Shown: positions 37,189 through 45,986 of the stretch, piece by piece
Numbering within the stretch: the stretch's first letter is position 1
Layout of the letters: each line of letters begins with the position of its first letter
Assembly: GCF_001021505.1 (NCBI RefSeq)
Contig: NZ_LDPO01000004.1
Location: 62,001 to 126,000, forward strand
DNA: 64,000 nucleotides
Direction of reading: 5' to 3'
From: Mycolicibacter heraklionensis
GTDB taxonomy: Bacteria; Actinomycetota; Actinomycetes; Mycobacteriales; Mycobacteriaceae
Notes under the pieces: model-generated
Database searches by the model: none
Seen by the model: the letters and a program-made list of their open reading frames with translations, nothing else
What the model was told of the DNA's origin: nothing
Position numbers and translations under genes: made by a program

Positions 37189-39298
37189 CGGCCAGCTCAT
37201 CGGTCAGCACGGCGCCGATACCGAGCTTCTCCTTGATCTTCTTCTCGATCTCGTTGGCCACGTCGACGTTGGTCAGCAGGTAGTTGCGGGCGTTCTCCTT
37301 GCCCTGCCCCAGCTGTTCGCCGTCGTAGGTGAACCAGGAGCCGGACTTACGGATGAAGCCCTGGTCCACACCCATGTCGATCAGTGAGCCCTCACGGCTG
37401 ATGCCCCGGCCGTAGAGGATGTCGAACTCAGCCTGCTTGAACGGCGGCGAGACCTTGTTCTTGACCACCTTGACCCGGGTGCGGTTGCCGACCGCGTCGG
37501 TGCCGTCCTTGAGGGTCTCGATCCGCCGAACATCCAGGCGCACCGAGGCGTAGAACTTCAAAGCCTTTCCACCCGTGGTGGTTTCGGGCGAGTTGTGCAC
37601 CATCACCCCGTCGACGAAGTAATTGTGATTGCCCTCCACTTCGATGTCGAAGCGGTGCATCGAGCGAGTGGGCGGTTTGACGTGCACATCCAGCACCCGA
37701 GACGGCACCAGCCGTTGGGTGGGCTCGATGAACTGCGGTGTCACGGCACTTTGACCCCGGAATCGCGGCAACAGCTTGTACTCCATCGACGGGGCCATGT
37801 AAGGCGCCACCATCTCCTGGAACTGGGTGGTCGCCGCAGTCGAGAACACCAGCACCGCTTTACCTGCCGAGCCCGACGAACGCAGGCGCACATCCAGGCC
37901 ATGGGTGTCGCGCAGATAGTCGCACAACCGGGTCCGGGTGCCTTCCGTCATCGCCTCGACGCAGATCTCGATGCGCCCGCTGCCGCCGGCGGCGCGTTCC
38001 TGCAATCCCTTGGAACGCAGGGAGAATGAACCGTCGTCCATATACCAGATGGCCAGCGCCAGCGGAGTGAGCGCCTTGAGATAGTCCTCGGAGAGGAACT
38101 TCTTGCCGTCCCCGAGATACACCGCGCGCTGTAATTCCCCCAGCTCGGGCAGTGGCTTGAAGTCGACGAAAGTCGCCCCCTTGGCGTTCTCCCGCACCGA
38201 GTGGCCGATGTTGCCCATCAGCGCGGTCTTCCACTGCAGGTACTCGATCTGCTTGGCGCCGTGCCCCAGCCGGAACCGGACGCCGTTGCGGTCGCGTCGA
38301 TTGGGCGAGAGGTTCCCATCGCCCATCAGCGAACCAAGCACAACCTGGAATTGCTGGTCGCTGAGCAGGTGCGGTTCCGCGGTCAGAACCCGGTCGCCGG
38401 CGATGATCTCACCGGCTTCGGTCCAGCCCCCCGGAGTGCGAATGAGGTGGTTGGACGTCGCGGCGAACTGCGATTTGCCGTTCCCGCCGGACTTCTCAAC
38501 CGTGAACTGCAAGAACTGCTCGGTGGGTCCGTTGTCGAACCAGTTGACCACCTTGTGCGGAACCACGCGATCGGTGTCGGGGTCGTAGGACAGCACCTCG
38601 ACGTCCATCTTGTTGTTGACGATCTTGCCGATCTTCTCTGTCGTTCCGTCGGCGAGAGTCACGCGGGTGCTGTAGTTCATGCACCCGAACATCACCCCGA
38701 TCTTCTCCCGCAGCTGGTTGATGAAGATGGCGGTGGTGCCCGAATTGTTCAGCGCGCCGGTCATCTTGCGCAGCGCCTGGCTCATCAGCCGGGCCTGCAG
38801 GCCGACGTGGCTGTCCCCCATCTCGCCTTCGATCTCCGCGCGCGGCACCAGGGCGGCCACCGAGTCGATGACCAGGATGTCCAGCGCGCCGGAGCGGATC
38901 AGCGTGTCGGCGATCTCCAGCGCCTGCTCGCCGGTGTCGGGCTGGGACACCAGCAGCGAATCGGTGTCCACGCCGAGCTTCTTGGCGTATTCGGGATCCA
39001 GTGCGTGCTCGGCGTCGATGAACGCCGCGATCCCGCCGGCCGCCTGGGCGTTGGCCACCGCGTGCAGCGCCACGGTGGTCTTGCCGGAGGACTCCGGGCC
39101 GTAGATCTCGACGACCCGGCCCCGGGGCAGGCCGCCGATGCCCAGCGCCACGTCCAGGGCGATCGAGCCGGTCGGGATGACCGAGATCGGCTGACGCACC
39201 TCGTCCCCGAGGCGCATCACCGAGCCTTTGCCGAAGTTCTTGTCGATCTGGGCCATCGCCAGTTCGAGTGCTTTTTCGCGATCGGGCGCTTGCGCCAT
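37157..39298 (-). CDS. recA: RecA recombinase precursor containing an intein
   Basis: A 713-residue precursor. The N-extein (1-205) carries the ATPase core with Walker [10 protein letters not shown] (about 67-75) and LVIDSVAAL. The intein occupies 206-569. The C-extein (570-713) resumes with [20 protein letters not shown] and the C-terminal domain. Splicing would give a 349-residue RecA, the usual mycobacterial size. It performs strand exchange and triggers LexA cleavage. Upstream are both an SOS box and a PafBC-type promoter. Confidence 0.97.
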   Translation of the reverse strand: MAQAPDREKALELAMAQIDKNFGKGSVMRLGDEVRQPISVIPTGSIALDVALGIGGLPRGRVVEIYGPESSGKTTVALHAVANAQAAGGIAAFIDAEHALDPEYAKKLGVDTDSLLVSQPDTGEQALEIADTLIRSGALDILVIDSVAALVPRAEIEGEMGDSHVGLQARLMSQALRKMTGALNNSGTTAIFINQLREKIGVMFGCMNYSTRVTLADGTTEKIGKIVNNKMDVEVLSYDPDTDRVVPHKVVNWFDNGPTEQFLQFTVEKSGGNGKSQFAATSNHLIRTPGGWTEAGEIIAGDRVLTAEPHLLSDQQFQVVLGSLMGDGNLSPNRRDRNGVRFRLGHGAKQIEYLQWKTALMGNIGHSVRENAKGATFVDFKPLPELGELQRAVYLGDGKKFLSEDYLKALTPLALAIWYMDDGSFSLRSKGLQERAAGGSGRIEICVEAMTEGTRTRLCDYLRDTHGLDVRLRSSGSAGKAVLVFSTAATTQFQEMVAPYMAPSMEYKLLPRFRGQSAVTPQFIEPTQRLVPSRVLDVHVKPPTRSMHRFDIEVEGNHNYFVDGVMVHNSPETTTGGKALKFYASVRLDVRRIETLKDGTDAVGNRTRVKVVKNKVSPPFKQAEFDILYGRGISREGSLIDMGVDQGFIRKSGSWFTYDGEQLGQGKENARNYLLTNVDVANEIEKKIKEKLGIGAVLTDELADEVLPAPVDF
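37592..38683 (-). other. RecA intein (364 residues) with LAGLIDADG homing endonuclease
   Basis: In-frame insertion between ...EKIGVMFG and SPETTTGG of RecA. It begins with Cys1 ([13 protein letters not shown]) and has a block B histidine in [10 protein letters not shown] near 79. The two endonuclease motifs LGSLMGDGN (116-124) and [11 protein letters not shown] (210-220) keep their acidic residues. It ends ...[10 protein letters not shown], followed by Ser as the +1 residue. All splicing residues appear intact. The site and sequence match the M. leprae RecA intein, not the larger one of M. tuberculosis. Confidence 0.95.
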
Positions 39299-39355
39299 GA
39301 TGCCTCTCCTGTGGTTCGGTAGTTCGGTTGACCGGTTCTCGGTCGGTTGGCCGTG

Positions 39356-39378
39356 ACGCTAGCGACGGGGTCTGACAA
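39356..39378 (-). promoter_or_regulatory. PafBC-type (RecA-NDp) promoter of recA
   Basis: On the minus strand TTGTCA (39378-39373) is followed, 11 bases later, by TAGCGT (39361-39356). This fits the mycobacterial LexA-independent DNA-damage promoter consensus TTGTCRGTG(8)TANNNT in spacing and in both boxes. Transcription would start about 50 bases before the recA ATG. Confidence 0.8.
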
Positions 39379-39413
39379 ACCCGCCAGGCCGAACGAACTG
39401 CCTCCACAGTAGG

Positions 39414-39427
39414 CGAACGAATGTTCG
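39414..39427. promoter_or_regulatory. Perfect SOS box upstream of recA
   Basis: CGAACGAATGTTCG matches the mycobacterial LexA consensus CGAAC(4)GTTCG in full. It lies 115 bases before the recA start, on the far side of the PafBC-type promoter. Confidence 0.9.
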
Positions 39428-39476
39428 AATCAAGTCAGACACGCGGCGTGTCGGCGTGCCGACTTTCCACGCGAGG

Positions 39477-40700
39477 TTAGGCCACCGCCATGACGTGCGC
39501 GGAAGCCCCGATGGTGGTGTCGTCGGCACCCATCATGGTGCGCATGAACGCCTCCTGCTCGCGCCGGCCGCGAACGGCCGCGCGCCGCGCCCCACCCGGC
39601 AGCAGCAGGGCCGCGCTGCGGACCAGGTTGACCGGTATACGCACCAACTGGTACCACGGCGGCACGTAGGGCGGCAGACCCAGCTCGCGCATCGTCCGCG
39701 GCCCCAGAAAGCCGCTCGTCACCGACAGATGCTGAGCTCGCGCGATGCGCCGACGCAATCCGGGCAATCGGCGGTAATGCCAGGCCAGCGGGTCGTCGGC
39801 CATCGGCACCGCCAGCTGCCTGGTGGTCTCGTCGGGCCTCGAGAGCGCACCGAGGGTGTGGTAGAGGATGCGCACCCCGTCCCGGAAGTTGCGGGGCAGC
39901 CACTCGTCTTGAAGCCCCATCAGCCAGCCGACATAGCGGGCCATATGCGCGATGTCGTCACAGTCGCGCCGAGACAGCAGCAGTCCGAATCCCACCCCGC
40001 CGATGGGTGGCGCGATCAGGGCTCCCACCAGGGTGGCGGCCATGTCGGTCTGGTTGACCGGCAGGCCCCATTCGTCAGCGCGCCAGTCCGGCAGCGCGGC
40101 CACGTGCCGGCGGACGTACTCGTGGATCAGACGCACCCGGATGGTGGCCTGATAGCCCACGCCGAGCGGGTCCAGGCCCCCTTCGGCGGTGATGTCCAGT
40201 GCCCATTGCAGGGTCTCGGCGAATCGCTTGTTCGAGCCCTTCTCCAGCACACCGGTGCGCAGCAGGGTCTGGTTGAACGAGGAGAACTGGTAGCCGCCCA
40301 GGAACGAGACGTCCCGCGCGATGTAGGTGCCGTCGGCGCCGCCCCGGCACAGCACCCGCTGGCCGCGTCGCACCCGGTCCAGATCCGCCCAGTCCGGGAT
40401 CGGCTCGAACTCGCCGAAGAACTCCCGCAGCGGCTCGGGCGCGTCCGGCACGGCGGCCAGGCCGTGGGCAAGTATCCGCTCGAAGATCGGGCGGGTCTCG
40501 TTGGTGCCGGCACTCGACATCCACTCGACCAGCCGCGCCATCGGCTCGTCGCCGACGGTCAGCGCAGCACCGATCCGATCCCACTGCTCGGCGGTGGGCT
40601 TGGCGATACCCATCGCCGTCGCGATCATCCGAATACCGGACGGAATCGGGCCCGGGCTCACCGGATGGCGGGTAGGGATGACCGGTGCGGGTGCGTTCAT
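39477..40700 (-). CDS. MpaB-type oxygenase (DUF2236 family)
   Basis: A 407-residue protein of the ER-bound oxygenase MpaB/latex-clearing (DUF2236) superfamily. The conserved middle GGADGTYIARDVSFLGGYQF and NKRFAETLQWALDI (about 120-165), IHEYVRRHV and a C-terminal hydrophobic helix with an arginine-rich tail are visible. The family contains heme enzymes cleaving polyisoprenoid or sterol-derived side chains; the substrate here is unknown. GGAGGCCGCCCG precedes the ATG. It is divergent from a TetR gene that probably represses it. Confidence 0.83.
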   Translation of the reverse strand: MNAPAPVIPTRHPVSPGPIPSGIRMIATAMGIAKPTAEQWDRIGAALTVGDEPMARLVEWMSSAGTNETRPIFERILAHGLAAVPDAPEPLREFFGEFEPIPDWADLDRVRRGQRVLCRGGADGTYIARDVSFLGGYQFSSFNQTLLRTGVLEKGSNKRFAETLQWALDITAEGGLDPLGVGYQATIRVRLIHEYVRRHVAALPDWRADEWGLPVNQTDMAATLVGALIAPPIGGVGFGLLLSRRDCDDIAHMARYVGWLMGLQDEWLPRNFRDGVRILYHTLGALSRPDETTRQLAVPMADDPLAWHYRRLPGLRRRIARAQHLSVTSGFLGPRTMRELGLPPYVPPWYQLVRIPVNLVRSAALLLPGGARRAAVRGRREQEAFMRTMMGADDTTIGASAHVMAVA

Positions 40701-40718
40701 CGGGCGGCCTCCAGCTAT

Positions 40719-40742
40719 TTTGGATAACATCCGTATTCCGAA
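40719..40742. promoter_or_regulatory. Imperfect inverted repeat between oxygenase and TetR genes, candidate operator
   Basis: TTTGGATAAC (40719-40728), a four-base spacer, then GTATTCCGAA (40733-40742) form a 10-4-10 inverted repeat with seven matching positions. It is centred in the 69-base divergent region just upstream of the TetR gene's -10, as expected for autoregulation. Confidence 0.55.
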
Positions 40743-40756
40743 TTTAGGGCCGCGAG

Positions 40757-40762
40757 TAGGGT
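40757..40762 (+). promoter_or_regulatory. -10 box of leaderless tetR-type gene
   Basis: TAGGGT lies seven bases before the ATG at 40770. It fixes the start and suggests a leaderless mRNA. Confidence 0.6.
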
Positions 40763-40769
40763 GATGTCA

Positions 40770-41420
40770 ATGAAACGCCCTGAGGTGGTGCGTGACTACG
40801 GCGGCATCAGCGCGGTGGACCGCCGCGCCGAGCGCCGTAGCAAGCTGCTGGCTGCCGGCCGCCAGATCTGGGGCGAATCGGGCATCGGCGAGGTCACGGT
40901 CCGCGGCGTGTGCACGGCCGCGGGGCTCACCCCGCGCTATTTCTACGAGCAGTTTCCCAGCCGGGACGCGCTGTTCTTTGCGGTCTCCGACGACGTCCGC
41001 GACCAGCTGCTCGAAGCGATGGTCACCGCCGGCGTCGGCGACCCCGGCACGCTCTCGGACAAACTCCGTTCCGCGCTGACGGCCTTTCTCGACCTCATCG
41101 CCGCCGACCCCTGCATCCACCGCATCGCCACCAGCGACCTGTCCGCGATCCCGGGGCTCAACGAGCATCGTGCGGGCATCCTCGACATGATCACCGACGC
41201 CATCGTCGAACATGCCCCGGGAGTTCTCGACGGTCAGGACCTCGCGCCCGAGGAGTTACGCCGCGGTGCGCTGTTCATCGTCGGCGGCGTCAACCAGATC
41301 ATCGAAACCTGGCTCGCGAACCCGGTCGAGAGCACGACCGAACTGGCCGCGGTCTGCTCAGACCTGTCCGTCGCCCTGGTCCGCAGCATCGTGGCGCGCA
41401 GCGATCAGCCTCACCACTGA
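40770..41420 (+). CDS. TetR-family transcriptional regulator
   Basis: A 216-residue regulator. The N-terminal helix-turn-helix (about 18-64) has GVCTAAGLTPRYFYEQFPSRDALF. The C-terminal ligand domain is helical and similar in length to fatty-acid or steroid responsive members. ATG at 40770 is chosen; an ATG two codons earlier lies inside the -10 spacing. It is divergent from the MpaB-type oxygenase with an inverted repeat between them. Its tail overlaps the DUF3046 gene by 10 bases. Confidence 0.87.
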   Translation: MKRPEVVRDYGGISAVDRRAERRSKLLAAGRQIWGESGIGEVTVRGVCTAAGLTPRYFYEQFPSRDALFFAVSDDVRDQLLEAMVTAGVGDPGTLSDKLRSALTAFLDLIAADPCIHRIATSDLSAIPGLNEHRAGILDMITDAIVEHAPGVLDGQDLAPEELRRGALFIVGGVNQIIETWLANPVESTTELAAVCSDLSVALVRSIVARSDQPHH

Positions 41421-41605
41421 TCGCGCGGCACGTCGAAGTCGGAACACAGCGCCCACCAGACATCACGCGGCTCCACACCGTCCTCGATGGCCTGCGCCGC
41501 GGTGCGTCCGCCCACCGCGGCCAGCACGTGGTCTGCCAGCACCGAGGTGCCGTAAGCGGCACCGAAACGCGCCGTGACCCGTTCGTGGAATTCGGTCAGG
41601 CGCAC
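41411..41605 (-). CDS. DUF3046 protein (Rv2738c-like)
   Basis: A 64-residue protein with the full DUF3046 pattern (LTEFHERVTARFG, HVLAAVGGRTAAQAIEDG, WWALCSDFDVP). The GTG start follows TAGGTT by six bases, so it is probably leaderless. It lies beside recA in many actinobacteria. Function unknown. Confidence 0.88.
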   Translation of the reverse strand: MRLTEFHERVTARFGAAYGTSVLADHVLAAVGGRTAAQAIEDGVEPRDVWWALCSDFDVPRDQW

Positions 41606-41614
41606 TCACCCAAC

Positions 41615-42787
41615 CTACCCAGTGCCCGACAGTGCGTCGTGGCACACCCGTACCGGATCCGCGACGTCGGTGGCAGTGCTTGCGGCCCGCCGCGCAGCGT
41701 CGCGGTAGCTCGGCGACGCCAAGACGGCGCCCACCGCCTCGGCCAGGGCCGGCCCGGTCAACGGCCGGATCAGCCGCCCACTGCCCTGGCGCACCACACG
41801 ATTGGCGATCTCCCACTGATCGCCGCCACCGGGCACCACCACCAGCGGCACCCCGCTCAGCAGCGTCTTGGCCACCATCCCGTGCCCGCCGCCGCAGACC
41901 ACCACATCGGCGTGCGTCAACAGTTCGTCCTGGCGACCCAGGCCGGCGACGGCCCACGACGGCAGCTCCAGCGGCGGGCCACCCAGGCGCGACACCGCCA
42001 GCCGGGCGCCGTCGGGCAGTCCGGCACCGGGCACCAGATGCTCCAGGGCGAGCTCGGCCAGCCCGGCGGCCCCGGTCGATGCGGTGGAGGGCGCCACCAC
42101 CACCAGCGGGCCGGAACCCGGCGGCACGGCCAGCACCTGCTCGGTGGGCTCGAAGTGCAGCGGCCCGACGACGACGGCCTCCGCGGGCCAGTCCGGCCGC
42201 GGCACCTCGAGTGCGGGCAGGGTGGCGATCAGGCGCCGCAGCGGCCCGGGGTCGTGACCCGGCAGGCCGATACCCACCCGCGCCTCGGCGCGCTGGCGCA
42301 GACCGCTGCGCACCGAGCGTGCCGTCAGCGAGCGCATCACCGCATCCCGCAGCCGGCCGCGCACCCCGGTTCCCGGCGCCAGCCCGCTGCCGATCGGCGG
42401 CAGTCCCTTCGACGGCAGGTACAGCGGGTGCGGGCTGAGTTCGACCCACCGGATGCCGAGCAGCTCGGCGGCCATTCCCCCACAGGCCGTGATGACGTCG
42501 GAGACCACCAGGTCCGGCGCCAGAGCCCGCACCTGATCGCGGTTCTCCACCGCCATCCGCGCCGCGCGGTGATGCAGCTTTGCCCCGTCGTCCGCGTCGT
42601 CATCGGCCGCGGTGGGATCGAGTCCCAGCAGCTCCGCGGCGTCCACCCCGGCGGCCCGCGCGGTGTCGAGCCACTGCACCCCGGTCAGCAGTGTCGGCGT
42701 GTCCCCGGCCGCCACGAAGCGCTTGCACAGCGCGATCGCCGGGAACGCGTGACCGGGATCTGGGCCGGCTACCACTACGACTCGCAT
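41615..42787 (-). CDS. Glycosyltransferase, GT1/MGT-like (Rv2739c-like)
   Basis: A 390-residue GT-B protein. The N-terminal domain opens VVVVAGPDPGHAFPAIALCK; the C-terminal domain contains the nucleotide-sugar site CGGGHGMVAKTLLSGVPLVV and VPGGGDQWEIANRV, like macrolide or lipid glycosyltransferases. Acceptor unknown. ATG at 42787 opens the fold exactly. It is divergent from the epoxide hydrolase gene. Confidence 0.87.
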   Translation of the reverse strand: MRVVVVAGPDPGHAFPAIALCKRFVAAGDTPTLLTGVQWLDTARAAGVDAAELLGLDPTAADDDADDGAKLHHRAARMAVENRDQVRALAPDLVVSDVITACGGMAAELLGIRWVELSPHPLYLPSKGLPPIGSGLAPGTGVRGRLRDAVMRSLTARSVRSGLRQRAEARVGIGLPGHDPGPLRRLIATLPALEVPRPDWPAEAVVVGPLHFEPTEQVLAVPPGSGPLVVVAPSTASTGAAGLAELALEHLVPGAGLPDGARLAVSRLGGPPLELPSWAVAGLGRQDELLTHADVVVCGGGHGMVAKTLLSGVPLVVVPGGGDQWEIANRVVRQGSGRLIRPLTGPALAEAVGAVLASPSYRDAARRAASTATDVADPVRVCHDALSGTG

Positions 42788-42816
42788 CGGCCTACCGTGC
42801 CACAGCCCCACAGGCC

Positions 42817-42822
42817 TAGGGT
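42817..42822 (+). promoter_or_regulatory. -10 box of leaderless ephG
   Basis: TAGGGT lies seven bases before the ATG at 42830. Confidence 0.6.
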
Positions 42823-42829
42823 GGCAGGC

Positions 42830-43276
42830 ATGACCGAACTGACTGGCCAGCCCAGCGCTGTCGAGGCTGCCGCCAACATCCGCACCGTAGAGACCTTCCT
42901 CGACGCCCTGCGCGACGACGATCTCGACACCGCGGCCGCGGCACTCGCCGAGGACGTGGTGTATCAGAACGTCGGGCTGCCGACCATCTACGGTCGCAGC
43001 GCCACGATCGGGGTTTTTGGACGGATGGCCGGCCGGGCGGCCTTCGACGTGAAGATCCACCGCATCGCCGCCGACGGATCGGCGGTGCTCACCGAGCGCA
43101 CCGACGCGCTGACGCTGGGACCGCTGCGGCTGCAGTTCTGGGTGTGCGGGGTCTTCGAGGTGCACCACGGTCGTATCACGTTGTGGCGCGACTACTTCGA
43201 CTTCTTCGACATGTTCAAGGCGACGCTGCGGGCGGTGGCTGCCACCGTGTTCCCGGCGCTGCGACCGACGTTCTAA
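42830..43276 (+). CDS. ephG: Limonene-1,2-epoxide hydrolase-type enzyme EphG
   Basis: A 148-residue alpha+beta-barrel epoxide hydrolase. Expected catalytic residues are in place: Tyr45 and Asn47 (VVYQNVG), Arg90 and Asp92 (LTERTD), and Asp121 (WRDYFD). The M. tuberculosis homologue Rv2740 hydrolyses fatty or cholesterol-derived epoxides. The short size and motif order agree. The DUF5313 gene follows 10 bases on. Confidence 0.9.
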   Translation: MTELTGQPSAVEAAANIRTVETFLDALRDDDLDTAAAALAEDVVYQNVGLPTIYGRSATIGVFGRMAGRAAFDVKIHRIAADGSAVLTERTDALTLGPLRLQFWVCGVFEVHHGRITLWRDYFDFFDMFKATLRAVAATVFPALRPTF

Positions 43277-43279
43277 AGT
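43274..43279 (+). promoter_or_regulatory. -10 box for leaderless DUF5313 gene
   Basis: TAAAGT overlaps the ephG stop codon and ends seven bases before the GTG at 43287. Confidence 0.55.
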
Positions 43280-43286
43280 CACCGCT

Positions 43287-43709
43287 GTGCGTCAAAGTCC
43301 CAAACCTCAGCGCCCTACTCCGATCCAATACTTCCGGTACTGCTACGGACGCCCGTTGCCCCCAGAGCTGCTGGACTGGGTCCGCAACGACCTGGCCGGC
43401 CCGGGTGCCACGGTCCGGATGATCCTGCGCGCCGCCGTGCCGACGACGCTCATCCTGATCCCGTTCTGGTTCTTTCCGACAGACTTCATGACGCGTTTCA
43501 GCATGACGTTTCCGATCTGGTTCATGGTGATTCTGTTCGCGCACGCGCTCAACAAGGTATGGCGCACGCACATGCTGCGGATGCACGGCCTGGACCCGGA
43601 GCTGGCCAACGCACGCAAGCGCCAGCGCGACGCCCACATTCACCGGTCCTACGTCGAACGCTACGGTCCGCGGCCGGAATCGGTCGATCAGCGCAGCGAC
43701 GACATCTAG
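43287..43709 (+). CDS. DUF5313 membrane protein
   Basis: A 140-residue protein with an N-terminal QYFRYCYGRPLPPELLDWV motif, two membrane segments (about 45-65 and 70-90) and a charged C-terminus. The DUF5313 family is restricted to mycobacteria and relatives; function unknown. Its end overlaps the convergent pspM by four bases. Confidence 0.8.
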   Translation: MRQSPKPQRPTPIQYFRYCYGRPLPPELLDWVRNDLAGPGATVRMILRAAVPTTLILIPFWFFPTDFMTRFSMTFPIWFMVILFAHALNKVWRTHMLRMHGLDPELANARKRQRDAHIHRSYVERYGPRPESVDQRSDDI

Positions 43710-44542
43710 ACGACCCGCGGCAACTCAGCCAGTTCGTCGAATGCCTGCGCCCAGCCCAGCATCTTCTCGGTCGCGCCGACCAGCTCCTCACGGTAGCGCC
43801 GCTGCGACATCGGAGAGTTCGCCGGATCGCCGGTAGACGTCGACGCGCCGTCGTTGGCCGAGGCCACCAATTGCGCTGCGGCGGTGACCATCTCGTTGTA
43901 CTGGCGAACACCGGCACTGAGCTGAGCGGTGAACGCGTTAATGGTCGGCACCAGGTACTGACGTGACTGGGCGCTGTGCTGCACGGCGCGCTCCATGGAC
44001 ACCACCTCAGCCGCGGTGGCGGCCATGGTCGACGCGGCGCGGTTGACCGCGGCCGTCAGTTCGGTGATCTCGTCGGCGGGCAGCAGCCGGCCGCGCTCGA
44101 GCACGCCCAGCAGCGAGATCATCCCGCGCTCGGAGGCGCCCAGGGCGTACATCGCCGGTCGTGCCGCCGAGCCGGGCGGCGGCAGGCGCCGCGCGGCGGT
44201 GGACCGCACGGCCGGCAACGGCACCGCACGCAGCCAGCGGTAGCGCAGCAACAACAGCGTCGCCGGCGCCGCCGCCCCCGCGGCCACCAGCCCGGTGATC
44301 AGCAGCACCCACACCGGCGTCGACCACGATGCCAGCACGGCCGTCACCAGCGTCCAGAATCCGCAGGTGGCACCGAAGAACAGGCCCAGCCGCAGCGCCC
44401 ACCGGCGCTTGCGCAGCATCCTGGCCCGCGGGTCGGCGATCGCACCCAGCTTGTCGGCGAGGATGTCGGCAGCCTCGCTGGCACGGTCTACGGCGCGCTG
44501 CAGCAGTGGGTGCCGAGCGCTGCCTCGGAGCACGGCGGCCAC
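43706..44542 (-). CDS. pspM: PspM, integral membrane partner of PspA (Rv2743c-like)
   Basis: A 278-residue protein with two membrane segments (about 54-95) and a long cytoplasmic helical region. It lies directly downstream of pspA and clgR, as in the M. tuberculosis envelope-stress operon, where Rv2743c interacts with PspA. GTG at 44542 starts four bases after the pspA stop. A longer frame would overlap pspA and is not needed. M. tuberculosis carries Rv2742c next; it is absent here. Confidence 0.83.
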   Translation of the reverse strand: MAAVLRGSARHPLLQRAVDRASEAADILADKLGAIADPRARMLRKRRWALRLGLFFGATCGFWTLVTAVLASWSTPVWVLLITGLVAAGAAAPATLLLLRYRWLRAVPLPAVRSTAARRLPPPGSAARPAMYALGASERGMISLLGVLERGRLLPADEITELTAAVNRAASTMAATAAEVVSMERAVQHSAQSRQYLVPTINAFTAQLSAGVRQYNEMVTAAAQLVASANDGASTSTGDPANSPMSQRRYREELVGATEKMLGWAQAFDELAELPRVV

Positions 44543-44546
44543 CTGA

Positions 44547-45371
44547 CTAGCGTCCCAGCGGGTTCTCGGGAGTGGGATTGGCGCCGGACTGCGGAGTGGC
44601 CGGGGTGGCCTGGCCGGGGGCGGTGGCGGCTCCACCCGCGGGCAGCGACTCGCCCCTCATGGACGCCCGGATCTGCTCCAGCCGGGAGTGGCCGGCCATC
44701 TGCACACCGGCCTGCTCGACCTCGAGCATCCGGCCCTGCACCGAACCCTGCGCCAGCTCGGCCGCTCCGATCGCGTTGGCGTAGCGCCGTTCGATCTTGT
44801 CACGCACCTCGTCGAGGCTGGGAGTGGTTCCGGGAGCGGCGATCTCGCTCATCGAGCGCAGTGAGGCGCTGACCTGCTCCTGCATCTTGGCCTGCTCGAG
44901 TTGGCTGAGCAGTTTGGTGCGCTCGGCGATCTTCTGCTGCAACACCATGGCGTTCTGCTCGACGGCCTTCTTGGCCTGCATCGCCGCCGACAGCGCCTGG
45001 TCGTGCAGCGCCTTGAGGTCTTCGACGCTCTGTTCGGCGGTGACCAGCTGGGCCGCGAACGCCTCCGCGGCGTTGGTGTACTCGGTGGCTTTCGCGGCGT
45101 CCCCGGCGGCCGTGGCCTGGTCGGCCAAGGTCAGGGCCTGGCGCACGTTGACCTGAAGCTTCTCGATGTCGGCCAGTTGCCGGTTCAGCCGCATCTCCAA
45201 CTGCCGCTGGTTGCCGATCACCTGCGCGGCCTGCTGGGTCAGCGCCTGGTGCTGGCGCTGCGCCTCTTCGATCGCCTGCTGGATCTGCACCTTGGGATCG
45301 GCGTGCTCGTCGATCTTCGAGTTGAACAGCGCCATCAGGTACTTCCACGCCTTGACGAACGGGTTGGCCAT
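44547..45371 (-). CDS. pspA: Phage-shock protein A homologue, 35-kDa antigen
   Basis: A 274-residue PspA/IM30-family ESCRT-III-like protein that binds stressed membranes. An N-terminal amphipathic helix ([20 protein letters not shown]) is followed by long coiled coils (about 25-215) and a glycine/proline-rich tail. It is the middle gene of clgR-pspA-pspM and is expected to follow SigE control. Confidence 0.95.
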   Translation of the reverse strand: MANPFVKAWKYLMALFNSKIDEHADPKVQIQQAIEEAQRQHQALTQQAAQVIGNQRQLEMRLNRQLADIEKLQVNVRQALTLADQATAAGDAAKATEYTNAAEAFAAQLVTAEQSVEDLKALHDQALSAAMQAKKAVEQNAMVLQQKIAERTKLLSQLEQAKMQEQVSASLRSMSEIAAPGTTPSLDEVRDKIERRYANAIGAAELAQGSVQGRMLEVEQAGVQMAGHSRLEQIRASMRGESLPAGGAATAPGQATPATPQSGANPTPENPLGR

Positions 45372-45477
45372 CAGTCAGCTCCGTCTGCTTGTTTTCCAGT
45401 GTTGTCGCACTACCGCCGGTACCGGTGATCAATTTATCGGGTCAACGGTGCTCGGGTGGGTGTTCAGGCCGGGCGCG

Positions 45478-45828
45478 TCACGCCGAGGCCACCGATGCCA
45501 GCGTACGAATCGGCGGGATCACCACCTTGGTGCCGGCATCGATGCGGGTCACTGCGCCGCTGCGGGCGGACCGCGCACTCAGTTCGGCCCGCTCCGCCTG
45601 AGCAAGCCGGGTTCCCGCGTCGAAGAGCACCGTCGACAACGGGATCCGCAACGCCGCGCAGATCGCGTTGAGCAGCTCACTGGACGCTTCCTTGCGGCCC
45701 CGTTCGACCTCGGAGAGGTAGCCGAGGCTGACCCGCGCCGAGTCCGACACCTCACGCAGCGTGCGGCCCTGGGCAGTCCGGGCTTGGCGCAGCACCTCGC
45801 CGACCGACTCCCGCAGCAATGTCGTCAT
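45478..45828 (-). CDS. clgR: Stress regulator ClgR
   Basis: A 116-residue XRE-type activator of Clp protease and envelope-stress genes. The helix-turn-helix is [25 protein letters not shown] (positions about 22-46). GGGGGAG precedes the ATG at 45828. A SigE-type promoter and a small AGGGT/ACCCT palindrome at 45845-45856 lie upstream. It heads the pspA operon. Confidence 0.93.
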   Translation of the reverse strand: MTTLLRESVGEVLRQARTAQGRTLREVSDSARVSLGYLSEVERGRKEASSELLNAICAALRIPLSTVLFDAGTRLAQAERAELSARSARSGAVTRIDAGTKVVIPPIRTLASVASA

Positions 45829-45880
45829 CGTGCACTCCCCCTTAAGGGTCAACCCTGGAAATCTGACAGTCACCAAGGTC

Positions 45881-45908
45881 AACGCGCGCTACGCCCGTAA
45901 GGGTTCCC
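45881..45908 (-). promoter_or_regulatory. SigE-type promoter of clgR-pspA-pspM
   Basis: On the minus strand GGGAAC (45908-45903), then CGTT (45884-45881), with 16 bases between GGGAACCC and CGTT, fit the SigE consensus. M. tuberculosis clgR is SigE-controlled, in agreement. Confidence 0.75.
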
Positions 45909-45916
45909 GAAACGGT

Positions 45917-45985
45917 GGTTTCATTCGGCGGTCCCAGCTTCGCCTATCCTCCGTCGAGCCTCGCTGAACCGCCGGTTTCATTCGG
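45917..45985 (+). repeat. 57-bp repeat, locus C (single copy with flanking 12-bp direct repeat)
   Basis: One core (CAGCTTCGCCTAT...CGTCGAGCCTCGCT...AACCGCC) is bounded by GGTTTCATTCGG at 45917-45928 and again at 45974-45985, 57 bases apart. The right end stops one base before the pgsA3 stop codon. It has the same orientation as loci A and B. Confidence 0.88.
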
Positions 45986-45986
45986 G

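Noticed and set aside
37592..38683. Intein as a separate endonuclease gene
   Set aside because: It is in frame with RecA on both sides and has splice-junction residues, so it is an in-frame intein.
40910..43276. A 788-codon open frame on the plus strand ending as EphG
   Set aside because: Only the part from 42830 is EphG; upstream it is antisense or out of frame to known genes.
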